Source: Triticum aestivum (Eukaryota > Streptophyta > Magnoliopsida > Poales > Poaceae). From it: DNA of 64,000 nucleotides. Position numbers and translations under genes: made by a program. This document shows, piece after piece, positions 34,445 to 45,072 of the stretch (positions within the stretch are counted from its first letter, which is position 1; each line of letters opens with the position of its first letter). The notes under the pieces were generated by a model. That model did no database searches. It was not told where the DNA came from and was given only the letters and a program-made list of their open reading frames with translations. The DNA lies in assembly GCF_018294505.1 (NCBI RefSeq), contig NC_057795.1, positions 234,729,035-234,793,034 on the forward strand, written 5' to 3'.

Positions 34445-35044
34445 CAATCTGTTTCTCGATCCCTCTACCCTTTGGTGGCTAGTCCTATTTATAGAGCGAG
34501 GCCCTTGGCCTCTTCCCAAATAATGAGTGGGAAGGGCGCCAACAATTGGCCATTTGAAGGGGAACATCTGGTACACTTATCCTCACTAAAGTTGGTCTTC
34601 GGCTGCCAAAGGCCCTGACGGTGATGCCACCCTGGGCTCCACGATGACCTCCATCCTGCCGTTCTGCTGGTCTTGGTCTTGTTGCTCCGAAACGGTAACC
34701 TTTGCCTGATGCCTTGGCCTGTGCTTGCCCCCTTTGCACCGAAAGGGAAACAAGGACACTGCACAGGCCGGTGCCCGGCTGGCGCCCGCCTGGCCTCGAC
34801 CGTCATGGCTTGCGTCACTGGCCCCTCGGGAGGTGCCCTGCCTTGATCTCTCCGCCTCCTCGCTAGCCTTCCTGAGGAGGCTGCTCCCGAGGAAGCTCCG
34901 TGTCGTCCGCCCCGCGAGGCTTGGCCCCTCGCGAGGGTCTTGAGCTTGAGCTAATGAAGCTGGGCTGCATTGGGCCCCCACTTGAGCCACGCCGCAGGCC
35001 GCAGGTAGGCAAGTCTGGGGACCCCCGTTCCCAGAACACCGACA
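34096..35044 (-). repeat. 3' LTR of element E (949 bp)
   Basis: On plus it runs TGTCAGATTTCGGG...GAGAACACCGACA-like ends (minus: TGTCGGTGTTCTGGG...). It contains the minus-strand TATA box CTATAAATAG (34495-34504) and a TC microsatellite expanded compared with the other LTR. Confidence 0.9.
34394..34441 (+). repeat. TC dinucleotide microsatellite
   Basis: About 24 TC units, against about 8 at 40518-40534 in the partner LTR, so it expanded (or the partner contracted) after insertion. Confidence 0.95.
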
Positions 35045-35351
35045 GTAGCCCCCGGGCCCAAGGCGTGCCCGAACTTGGCTTAGCAGAGAAGCGAAGGGGC
35101 AAGTGCGAAGGGGCAAGTGCGAAGCGCCGCGGGCCCCATCAGCCTGCGGCCTTGGGTGCCGCGTGGCGGTTGATTTGGACGTGGGCGTCTCCGCTTCCCC
35201 ATGATGCCTCATTATGCGCCCGGCTAGGCGGACCCGTGGTTGCACACAGCTATTCCCCTTTCACCGCCCGCGCACTGCCTGCCCTTCCTCCTTCCTCGAG
35301 CCTCAACCTCCACCTCCAATCCAACTCGAGCTCTCCCCTTTTTTGACCGCC

Positions 35352-38300
35352 ATGGTGCCCATGAAGAAGGAAAAGGGGAAAAAGCCCGTGCCTTCGTCCC
35401 GCTCGCCTCCGACGGTGGCCCCCGCCGTCGATCGATCGATCATACTCAATCCCGAGGCCCTGCGCAAGGTCTGCTCTGCTCTTGCCACCATCTTCAATGA
35501 GTGTGGCCGGACCACGGCCTGGCCTGCGTCCCATGCTTCCTTTGATAGGGTCGTCACAGAGGTCTGGTTCTTTGCCGACACCTTGTGGGCGGGTCGGGTT
35601 CCCCCTTTCTCTGCTTTCTTCAATGCGGTGCTCTCCCATTATTAGATCCACATGATGCACCTCGGGCCTGAGTCCATTACCCTCCTGGTTGTCTTTTCTT
35701 TTGTTTGCGAGGCAATGGTGGGCATTCCTCCTTCCGTTGCCCTACTGCGCCACTTCTTCTCTTTGCGCCTGAGCGACCCCACTCAATGCTCGGGGTGTGT
35801 GAGCTTCCTTGCTGTGCCAGAGACGGCTGCTTCAGGGATTGACTTTGGCCTTCCTCCCTTTGAGGCCAAGTTCAGAGAGCGGTGGCTGTATGTGGACGTT
35901 GGGGTACCCAGCCCCCTGCTCTAGAACCCAACCACGCCTGCTGTTCCCAGCTCAGGCTGGGCTCATGAGGCGCTTGTGAGCCATCGGCACGTCTTCGCCT
36001 GGCGCCGTTTCAAGACCTTGAGGGTGCTCAATGTGACGGCGCCCAAGGTGGTGAAGGAGTTCCTCAAGTGTCGCATTGCTCCTCTCCAGCGCCACTCTTG
36101 CCGGATGTGGGATTATGCGGGGCACAAAGACCGCATGTGGCTCCAGGAGGAGGACCTGGCGGCTGAAGCACTGAGGACGGTGCTCAAGGTCCTGACTGGC
36201 GACCCTTCCCCAGGCAGCCTCTGACATGATGGTGCTCTCCTGTATCTTTGTTCGAACAGGGCCGATTTCATGAAGCAGATGCCCAGCATTGATGAGTGGG
36301 GGCTGCGCCCGACTGGCCTCAGGGGGCCCCGCGAGAATCCTGTCATCGTGGTTGCCCTTCCGGTTTCCCAAAGCGGCCCCATCTCAGGTGATGGAGCGGG
36401 GAGACGAGAACTACCGGGAGCCGAAAGGGGTGATGTTGTGGAGGTGCTGATGCCGCGTGGAGCCCCAAAGGCAACATCTCATGAAGCCCGCCCTGGAGCA
36501 GTGTCAGGCGAGGAGTTCTGGCCTACGGCTCCTGAGGTTGAGGCTCCCGAGGCTCCGGTCATCCCTCATGAGGCGGTGCCCGGTGGCGCTCCTCAGGCCG
36601 GTCCCCTTAGCGCCGATCGCCCTGACGCCTCTGACATGCCACAAACCGACCCCTGCGCTAAGCGCTTAGGTCGGTTTCGAGTAGATTTCGAGGCCCTCCG
36701 CAAGAGGTAGGAAGCCTTGGGCGGTGAAGATCGCCCTTGCCGCCTATTGAAGCGTAGGAAGTACTTTGCCATGGATGAGTAAGTCCTCTTCTTTCTTTTC
36801 TCCTTTATTTCTCTGTTCTCGTAGCTGATCGCGGCCTTCTCAGGCTCCTTCCTGCTGAATTCGCGGAGACGGCCAAGGAGCCATCCCCCAAACTTTGTCC
36901 TTGCTGCTGACCCTGGGCGTGCCGGGCTCGAGCGGCGCTCCTGCCGCTCGGCCAGTCGGAGAAGTGGCCCGTCCTGCTGGGCATCTCGATCTTGTGCGCC
37001 TGCTGTCCTCGCTTCACGGGTTCCCCTGGGGCACAACCAGCTTGCCCCGTGCTCCTTCCTTGATCGTGAAAGGCGATTGGTTGAAGTCGGTCTTAAGCTT
37101 CTCTTCTGGGGACGGACCGGTGCCAGGCCGGGCTCCTGGCGTGGCCCGTCTGGCGATTGCTGGGGCACCAGTCCCCAGCCCTGCGCCGGGAAGGGGCATG
37201 CCGCCCCAGTTCCCCCCGGGTTTGCCAGTGGCGGAGGATGACGCGGAAGATGTACTCAGGCGTGCTCGCGAGCGCCGCGCCCTTCGCCAAGAATTCCTCC
37301 AGGATGCGCGCCTCAAGGCCGAAGGCTTGCGCCTTGCTGAACAGAGGTGCAAGTTGAAGGTAGCCGTTGCCTTTGCGCATCACCAGCGTGACCTTGACAA
37401 CGTGAAGGCTGAAGCGTCACTGGTGGCCTCGCGAGAGGCCTGCTCCCGAGCCGTCGAGGAGGCCCGGGAAGCAGACCGACGGCGCAAGGATGCAGAGGAG
37501 TGCGTGTGGGATCTCCAAGCATGGAGCAACTCTCTGGAGGAGCAGGTGGAACTGCGCTAGGCAGCCCTTGTGTCGCTGAAGGAGGCCTCCGTCGACCAGG
37601 CGGAGCTCCAGAAGCACGAGGAAACGCTGATGCTGGAGGCCGCCGAGCGCAACTTTGACCTTGAGCGGCTGGAGACGAGGGAGCGCCTGGTAGCTCAGGT
37701 GGAGGATGACGTCAGCGCGCGCGAAGCCCGAGCCCAGGAAGAGGTCGACCGCCACATGGCGAAAGCTCGTTCGGGTCTCGAGCGCCAATACGAAGCGAGG
37801 TTGGAGCTGATCAGGGCCGATGCTGAAGGTAGGACCGCGGCCCTCAGGGCCAAACTGGCCGAAGTGACGCGGGGTGCGGACCTCTCCGTGCTGCCCTTGG
37901 CGCAGTGCAGGCGGAGCTGGCCTCTTCCCGCGCCGAGCTGCTTCTTCTCCGACAGAGGGTTGATGGCGCCGAGGCTATCACGCAGCAGAACAAGGACGAG
38001 ATCCGTCAGAGGCGGGTCCTGGATCATGAGCACGCCCCCATGCTCAGAACTCTCACGGAATGGGCTAACATGGCCCTGGGCAACATTTGTGAGGCCACTG
38101 CCGAGGTGCCGCATGAGACCAACTATGCCGGCAACCTCCAATATTTCACTGACGTGGTGACGCTTCTGGAGAACCGCTCCGAGAGGTCTCGTTGGCTCGT
38201 CGAGGAGAGGAGCCGAGCCTTGCTTGGGCGTGCCTTCTCCCGTGTCTTCAGTCATCTGCAGAACATGGATCCCCACTTCGATTTCGATGCTGCCATTGCA

Positions 38301-38528
38301 CCTGTGCCCATAGCCATCCAGGGCGACCTGGTGCAATGGGTGGAGGACAACATGGACGCCCTAGTTAGGGCCTTCGCGTCTGATGATGATGGCGTGATTG
38401 TGACCGCCGATGAAGGTGGCATGGTGGACACGCCTGGCGCTGGCGGAGGTGCTGGTGGTGATGGTGATGATGCCAGCGATGCCTCTGGAGGTGCCCCAGA
38501 TGATGTGGCGAGTGATATGTCCGACTGA
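35352..38528 (+). pseudogene. Antisense gypsy-type-transposon/coiled-coil protein of element E
   Basis: It starts at ATG 35352 in a strong plant context (GACCGCCATGG). The first exon-like frame runs to about 36224 with TAG at 35643 and 35922; it contains ESITLLVVFSFVCEAMVGIP, LLRHFFSLRLSDPTQCSG and FRERWLYVDVGVPSPLL, which I recognise as the plant putative gypsy-type transposon domain (PF04195 type). The same frame continues 36270-36710 after a likely intron ending TTCGAACAG. The next frame, 36895-37895, is a long charged coiled coil (RRARERRALRQEFLQDARLK, LERQYEARLELIRADAEGRT), with a stop at 37558. After a frame slip near 37895 it continues to TGA 38526-38528 with an acidic Asp/Gly-rich tail (ASDMSD). 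Introns and frameshifts are not fully separable. Confidence 0.7.
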
Positions 38529-39078
38529 TCGTACGTCACCGTTGTTCACCCTCTTGACCCCGATGAGTCCCGAGCGGGCCTGTGGGGGCCGCGACGCCTC
38601 GAGTGTCTTCTGGATGGTCCCATTGATCCTTCGGTGAGAACCTCCGGAGAGGTTGCGGCGACAGCGGTCCGGATTGTAGATGTGCCTGGCCTGGCCCGGC
38701 TCACGAGGGGCTCGTGAGGGGAGGCAGCTGACGCTAACTTGGACGTAAAGCCGAAACCAGAACACGAGAGATTGCTCGAACGAGACTAAGCTCCCCTTCC
38801 TCAGACACACGCAAGTCTCGAGCTCAAATCCAACTTAAATTTAAATCGAGGAAACTTGTCAACAGAGGAAAAGGCAAAAGGCAAAAAGCCGTGTCCGGCA
38901 CCTAGTCTAGTCTTCGACGTCTTCTCACCAGTGCGGAGCTAAGTGCTGCCACTGGGCGTGGGCGGGAGCCCCCGAGGCTCGAGGGTGGCTCTCCAGAGAC
39001 TCCAGGGCGTGTACAGCCCCACTCATTATTACGTGTGAGTGTCACGGGGCGGCGAGCTTCACAGGCACTGGGCCTTCT
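38529..39078. other. Downstream flank between the two converging units of element E
   Basis: No coding evidence on either strand. It probably holds the 3' untranslated part of the antisense gene; the usual pol genes of a Gypsy element would have to lie between this and gag and are missing. Confidence 0.45.
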
Positions 39079-40200
39079 TCACAGGTACCGTCCTTGCTTC
39101 ATATCGCCAGACGAGGGCCCCGCCTTGCGCCACACTCTACCGCCATTGATGGCGGCCGGAAACCAAGGACGACGCCAATGGGGTAGAGCGGTCGCCAGCG
39201 GTTCCCCCGACGACCACGGGTCCTCTACCGGGGGCTGGCCCTGTGGCACCTCCTCGGCAGAGGGCCTACCTGCGGAGTGCCTCTGGTGCCGAGCGCCACG
39301 GGGACAAACCCGGATCCCGGCCCCTCTCCTGCAGCCCCCGGTGCCCTCCTCCCGAGGGGTAGGAGGCTGCAGCATTGGTGCAGCCATCTGCTGCGGCGAC
39401 CTGTACCTCCTACCTCCCATGGTTAGCATAAGTTTGCTCCTAAGGAAGTAGTGGTACCAGATAGTTGCTGCCACCGGCGCGGCCGTCGAGGCCCTCTTGG
39501 GGCTCTTGAAAGAGCTCAGCTTTTGGTGGCTCGTCGCCCCAGCCTGGCCCAAGGAACAAGCCATGGTCTTCTTCCAATGCGCATTCTCGATCCACCATGT
39601 GGGGCACATAAGCTTCTGGCACCGCAACTCCATGGTTCACGCCGTAGTGCCCCACATGCCACGCAGTTCGGCCTAGAGCGTTGTCTTGAGGGTGATGGCG
39701 CGATGGCCCGCCGAGGCCAAAGGTCGCGGCGTGTGCTCCTTCGCCAGCCAGAGATGGGGCCGGCGCGACTTGGCGCCCGGTGCTGATGGCCGGGTTGCGT
39801 TGAGCTGGGCCTGGAGTTCGGCTACTCGCTGCAGCAACACGTCAGGGCCGCCCTCCAGTAGCCAGCACCGTAGCAGTTCTCGGACCACTGTGAGTGCGGC
39901 CCTGGAGTTTGCCTGACCCCGTTGGGTGTGCGGCGTTATGGCTGCGGCGTGGTTCGAAGCTCTTGCTACTGACCACACCTGCCGCGGTGTGAGGGCAGGC
40001 GGCGTTTGGCCGCGTCGCCCGCGCCCTGCAGCTCCCTTCGGAGCGCGAGATGCCTGAGGCGCAAGGTTGCGGTCGCCCTGGGCCGGGGGCACGGCGTGGA
40101 CGGGCCACACCGCCCAGCAGTCGGTGTTGGCACTCAGGCCGCTTGACATCAGGGCGGCGAGGCGGCGAAACGCGAGGCGGCGGAAGAAGGATTCCGGCGC
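39079..40200 (-). pseudogene. gag-like remnant of element E
   Basis: On minus from the PBS side: an Ala/Arg-rich frame (40149-39673) with DVLLQRVAELQAQLNATRP, similar to the N-terminal helix of gag in related Gypsy elements, then a second frame (39633-39079) beginning MELRCQKLMCPTWWIENAHW. There is no capsid core of normal length, protease or RT. GC content is high, like the rest of E. Assignment as gag rests mainly on position next to the PBS. Confidence 0.45.
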
Positions 40201-40220
40201 ACCCCTACCTGGCGCGCAAA
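40201..40220 (-). promoter_or_regulatory. Primer-binding site of element E
   Basis: The minus strand reads TTTGCGCGCCAGGTAGGGGT right after the LTR end, a TGGCGCGCCAGGTAGGGG-type primer site. It fixes the orientation of E. Confidence 0.8.
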
Positions 40221-41134
40221 TGTCGGATTTCTGGTTCCGGCAGACCCTTGAGGTTCGAACATTGGGGTGCTCACGAAGATCTCTCCCCTACCAGCTCACG
40301 TCTCGAAGTCTCGCCAGGATCTAAGCAAGAAAGATGAATTCACAAGGGACACGAGATTTATACTGGTTGAGGCCACCATTGTGGTGTAATATCCTACTCC
40401 AGTGTGTGGTGTGGTGGATTGCCTCAGCGGCTGATGGTAAATAGTACAAAGGGAGAACAGCCTCGTGAGGGGCTGTTCTTGAGCTGGTGCGATGAACTGC
40501 TTGGGTGAGTTCAGTCACTTCTCTCTCTCTCTCTGACCAATCTGTTTCTCGATCCCTCTACCCTGTGGTGGCTAGTCCTATTTATAGAGCGAGGCCCTGG
40601 GCCTCTTCCCAAATAATGAGCGGGAAGGGCGCCAACAATTGGCCATTTTGAGGGGAACATCTGGTACACTTATCCTGACTAAAGTTGGTCTTCGGCTGCC
40701 AAAGGCCCTGACGGTGACGCCTCCCTGGGCTCCACGATGACCTCCATCCTGTCGTTCTGCTGGTCTTGGTATTGTTGCACCGAAATGGTAACCTTTCCTG
40801 ATGCCTTGGCCTGTGCTTGCCCCCTTTGCACCGAAAGGGAAACAAGGACACTTCGCAGGCTGGCGCCCGCCTGGCGTCCACCGGCCTCGACCGTCATGGC
40901 TTGCGTCACGGGCCCCTCGAGAGGTGCCCTGCCTTGATCTCTCCGCCTCCTCACGAGCCTGCCTGAGGAGGCTGCTCCTGAGGAAGCTCCCTGTCATCCG
41001 CCCAGCGAGGCTTGGCCCCTCGCGAGGGTCTTGAGCTTGAGCTGATGAAGCTGGGCTGCATTGGGCCCCCACTTGAGCCACGCCGCAGGCCGCAGGCAGG
41101 CAAGTCTGGGACTCCCGTTCCGAGAACACCGACA
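40221..41134 (-). repeat. 5' LTR of element E (914 bp)
   Basis: On minus it begins TGTCGGTGTTCTCGGAACGG and ends ...AGAAATCCGACA. TATA box CTATAAATAG on minus at 40578-40587. Confidence 0.9.
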
Positions 41135-41842
41135 AACTACATCGACAAGAAGCTTTCCGTACAAAAAGAGGAGCAAGACGCAAGGATGGAGGAAATTCGG
41201 GCCTTAATCAAGTCCACTTCCCCTTCGTCATCTTCAAGGCGGCGACGACCAAGTCGATCATCTTTGGAGCTCCCAAGCAATGCAAGCGCAATACGTCCAT
41301 GTCCACGTCTACTTGGCGACCACCATCACGTTCGTGATCCACATCGTCATGAAGGGCAAGTCACCTCCAAGCATCATGTGCATGATGACGATGAATGCCA
41401 TCGAGCTCAAGCACGACAACGACACCATCATCATGAAGATGCTCGCCAAGCGCAAACGTACAAGTCCCAACAAGCCCTACTTCACGCCAAGCCCAAGCTT
41501 CATGAGCAAAAGAGAAAACCGCGAGACGAGCACCAGCAAGACGGAGCTACGGCTACCACCACCACTTCAGCATCTTCACCAAGTGTTCCCAAGGCATCTT
41601 CGCCTTTAGACGTACGACATCTTCGCCTACTTCCCATGAGTATGCTTACAACGACTTCATCAAGTCCAAGGCGACCACCTACAAGTGAGAGAGGCACTTC
41701 CATCTTCGGGAGCCCCTCAAGGAAGATGGCCGAGCATGAGAAATTCCCTTCGGCCATGGAGACGAGCTATGAGGTGGCCTCCCACACTAAGACGGTGACA
41801 AGAAGGTCGAGCAAATGCCATCCCCTTCGATTACGGCGATAG
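41135..41842 (+). pseudogene. Continuation of the element C gag-like ORF after element E
   Basis: It resumes NYIDKKLSVQKEEQDARMEE and IRALIKSTSPSSSSRRRRPS, then a His/Asp/Arg-rich stretch, open to 41842. The original reading frame beyond about 41270 is unclear, because a second frame is also open for over 100 codons (41280-41609). The composition suggests a nucleic-acid-binding basic region. No zinc knuckle is visible. Confidence 0.5.
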
Positions 41843-41894
41843 GAGTTGAGCATGGAGAGGCACCTACATCCCTTCGAAACCCACATATGTCGAG

Positions 41895-42389
41895 ATGCCC
41901 CATTTGTCATGTGAGGAGAGCCACCACCCCATGAGTGAGATGAGTGACTCCACCATATATGTCATTGAGAGCATTTCCTATGAGAGGATGAGTGTGACCA
42001 CCACTAGCCCCACACATGAGAGCATGCCACACATCCTATGTGAGCTTGAGCGCCATTTGAGTGACTACACCAACCATATGAGTTTGAGCATCCTTGAGGG
42101 AGTGAGTGAGCCACAACACTTAGCGAGTGAGGTAGTTGACACGGCATGTGAGGCCACTATGATTTCTAACGACTTAACCTCTACTCCTAGTGTGTTTTCT
42201 TCTTCGGTGCTAGGTCTCCTACATGAAGGCATGCCTACCCTCGACGAGGCCATCCCTCCCTTGGGGAAACCAATGGCCATGGTGGACGATGATGCACCCC
42301 CACATGGTTCCATCAAGATAAAGATGACAAGGAGTGTATCTTTGACACCTCACCTACAACATGTGAGCGACGCTCCAAAGGTAACATAG
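41895..42389 (+). pseudogene. Orphan reading frame of element C, part 1
   Basis: An open block of 164 codons with Ser/Met/His-rich composition (SDYTNHMSLSILEGVSEPQH, EGMPTLDEAIPPLGKPMAMV). No known domain recognised. It is followed after 26 bases by the next long frame on the same strand, and probably belonged to one long polyprotein-like ORF. Confidence 0.45.
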
Positions 42390-42415
42390 GTGATGGTGCT
42401 TCTCTTGTCCCACTA

Positions 42416-43618
42416 GTGGACTCTCTTGACATCGATTGCTCCCATGATGTTGATCACCCTATGGATCACATACTATGTCTTGTTTCGATATGCCACCCAT
42501 TTATGATGAATATGATGATGAGCATGTTGAATTGCCTACTTGTAATGCTATGTTCCATAGGATATCATGTGAAAATTCTATTGGTCACATCATGTTTGAG
42601 TGAGATCGCCCATATTGCATCATTTCAATCTCAACATAGTCACTATGCTTGCCACATTAAAATAAATCCTATTTGCACTTATGGCATAGATGACGAGATG
42701 ATGGTTATTGCCTTCTTTTCATGTGATGACATTGCCATGCTTCCTTTACATGATTTGCGCAATTCATCTACTATGCCATGCCATGATCACATAGAACCAA
42801 ATATGCATTGTTTTGAATGTTGTCAATATTCTCCATGTGATGTTTCCATTAATGCTCATGAGGAGACCCCCATAGTTTCCTCATACATATTAGGAGATTT
42901 TGATAAATCCCATACTTTGCATGATTCCCACAATCGTGTGCACCATATGCATTCCATGAATAATAATGTTCTACATATTTGTCATGATGCATTACATCCT
43001 TTGAGTCTCCATTATGCTCTACATAACAACAAACCTCTCATGATGGATGACACGTTTCTATATCACGCATATCATTTATTTTAGCATTGGATATTTTGTG
43101 CTAACCAACACAAGCACGTGCACATCATGATGGATGATGTGTACATATACCACGCACAAACAATTTTTCCTTTGTCTTTGTTTTGTGTAGGTACTCACGT
43201 GTACTCGTCAAACTCGCAATCCCAAGAGTTGACGAAACGAGATCTTGAGAGCAACCATGCTTTGGGATCACGTGAATTGTCCTTGCCACCATTCTCTTTG
43301 CGCAACAACTATGCGCATCTCTTTTACTTGTCTCTCACACGGCTATGGGCTATTTACCACTTGTCACCTTATGCCCATGTTGTCGTGTTCACTTTGCATG
43401 TTATGCCGCTTTACATGATTTTGCCATGCAATTGTGACCCTTGCTTGCATCTACACATGATTCACCATTATGCTACTCCGATGTGCATTTCCATGCTTGG
43501 TGAAGATCCTTGTTGCTTTTGCCATGTTTACCATGTGCTTCATGCTATTGATGCTTTGTGTTGGGAGAGTCATGATGTCCCATTGCTATTTACATATGGG
43601 CTCTCGCCAATACATTGA
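42416..43618 (+). pseudogene. Orphan reading frame of element C, part 2 (one in-frame stop)
   Basis: A single frame open from 42416 to 43618 with only one stop (TAG 43082-43084), about 400 codons. It is exceptionally rich in His, Met, Cys and Asp (for example HALHPLSLHYALHNNKPLMM is typical in style), with an imperfect internal duplication: MMDDTFLYHAYH and MMDDVYIYHAQT. No RT, protease, integrase or capsid motif is present. Composition probably reflects CAT/ATG-rich DNA. Function unknown. Confidence 0.5.
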
Positions 43619-44717
43619 TGATACTTTACTCATATCTTGCTTTCATGCTTGTGCTATGTCATGTGAATTATTCATGCCCACTATTTGCACACATGACATG
43701 ATTGCCATGATTACCTATAGTACGTTACATCTTTGCACTACTAGCTTGCTTGACTTGATCACTATGATTACTTGCTTGGTTGCATCACCCATGTTCCACT
43801 CTTACTCGCTTTCTTGGGTTGATGACATATATGTTCATTCCTCTCATTTGATTTGTCTTGATCATTGTCTCTTGTCTCCATTAGTGGGATCTCTCATATC
43901 CCCTTGTATTGAGTGCCAACTTGCTATGCTTATTGATCGTGGAGGCTTGGGCATATTACTTGTGATGCATGCTTGTTTGTTTGAACCTAATGCCTTTGGT
44001 TGTTATCGCATCATATGCCTCCATACTATAAAATGCTCCCTTGTCCTTTCTTATGATGAGCATGATGAATACACTTGTTGGGTATCTTACCACACGAATG
44101 ATAGGTTTTGCACTCCCGCTAACCTCATTTGTTTTTCCGAGTGTTTGTCATGTTCTTTCATTTTGAAGGATTCACAAGGCGGTACCATCATGAGCCGTAT
44201 TGGTAATGCAAAGGTCTACATGATGCGCGACACCAACATTTTCGACCTCCTCATAAAGGTGAACTCCTTCCCTTTGAGCCATCCTCACATATGCATATTG
44301 GATGGGTCATTCTTTCAGTGTTGTCTCCTTCTTCTTGTCTACATGATACATATATTGGATGGACGACCAACATTGGAGATTGGCTCTTTGGACCTTCAAG
44401 TTGAGGAGCGCTCGGACTTATTGGATGCACCTTCGAACCTTCACTCACGTCACGACATCAAGCATTGGTACACCAACACCTCCATAATTGTTGATTGTGC
44501 TCACACATGTCATGCTCGATGGACATATCATACTCACCACCATTTTGCACCATATGCATGGATTGACTCACATTATGCTTGCCTTGTTGCAACAACTTCC
44601 ATGTCATCTATGATATATGAGCTTGTGCATTTCCTTAGCAAATTTGTTGTGATCTTCCTTGATGGCATATTGATACATCAAGATCATATTGCCCACCACA
44701 ATTGCATGATAACATAA
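43600..44717 (+). pseudogene. Orphan reading frame of element C, part 3
   Basis: After a frame shift near 43600 the sequence stays open in another frame for about 370 codons to TAA 44715-44717 (readable upstream to 43470 as a shadow). It contains stretches such as VDDIYVHSSHLICLDHCLLS and FILKDSQGGTIMSRIGNAKV. The look-alike DD pair (VDDIYV) is not followed by other RT blocks, so I do not call it RT. I recognise the style from plant proteins labelled unclassified retrotransposon protein, but no function is known. Confidence 0.5.
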
Positions 44718-45072
44718 TCATATTGAGGATCCATTCACAACACATTCGTGTGTACAATAATTGCATTTGATCCCATGAATGCTTTGCATATCATTCGATA
44801 TCATCTTGATAAGCTTCATGCGCTTTGTCACGAACAATCTTGCCGCACAGACTCATTCTTCTATGATGGACACTTTGTGTGCGCTAACCATTGTATTTAC
44901 AAGTGTCGTTTTGTGTTTGCTCTTGCATTTATATCACTCTGGCGACACCTTGCAGTACTTGCATTGCACAATGTCTTCAACTCCATCCAACTACAAGTCC
45001 GTCCACGACAACCGTTTCCATGGTGATGAGGATCACGATCCGAGGTCGGATCTTTCCCGAGGGGGGAGGATA
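44718..45072 (+). other. 3' end of the element C internal region with polypurine tract
   Basis: A short frame ends ...HGDEDHDPRSDLSRGGRI (stop 45073-45075), reminiscent of the acidic, PBS-distal tail at the end of pol in related Gypsy elements. The PPT GAGGGGGGAGGATA (about 45059-45072) touches LTR2. Confidence 0.6.

Larger units (their letters stand above)
34096..41134 (-). mobile_element. Element E: pol-less LTR retrotransposon in minus orientation with an antisense accessory gene
   Basis: LTRs 34096-35044 and 40221-41134, with flanks GACTA (34091-34095) and AACTA (41135-41139), a TSD with one mismatch. The PBS TTTGCGCGCCAGGTAGGGGT reads on minus at 40220-40201 and a GGGCCCGGGGGCTAC purine tract on minus abuts the left LTR, so the element runs right to left. 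Only a gag-like remnant lies on minus; pol is absent. A 3.2-kb ORF lies on plus. LTRs differ by about 15 in the first 300 bases. Confidence 0.9.

Noticed and set aside
34485..35245. Long minus-strand frames in the left LTR of element E
   Set aside because: They lie in GC-rich LTR sequence and recur in the other LTR; no domain.
43800..43900. VDDIYV as an RT catalytic box in element C
   Set aside because: None of the neighbouring RT motifs (DLxKAY, MPFGL, LGF) is present in any frame.
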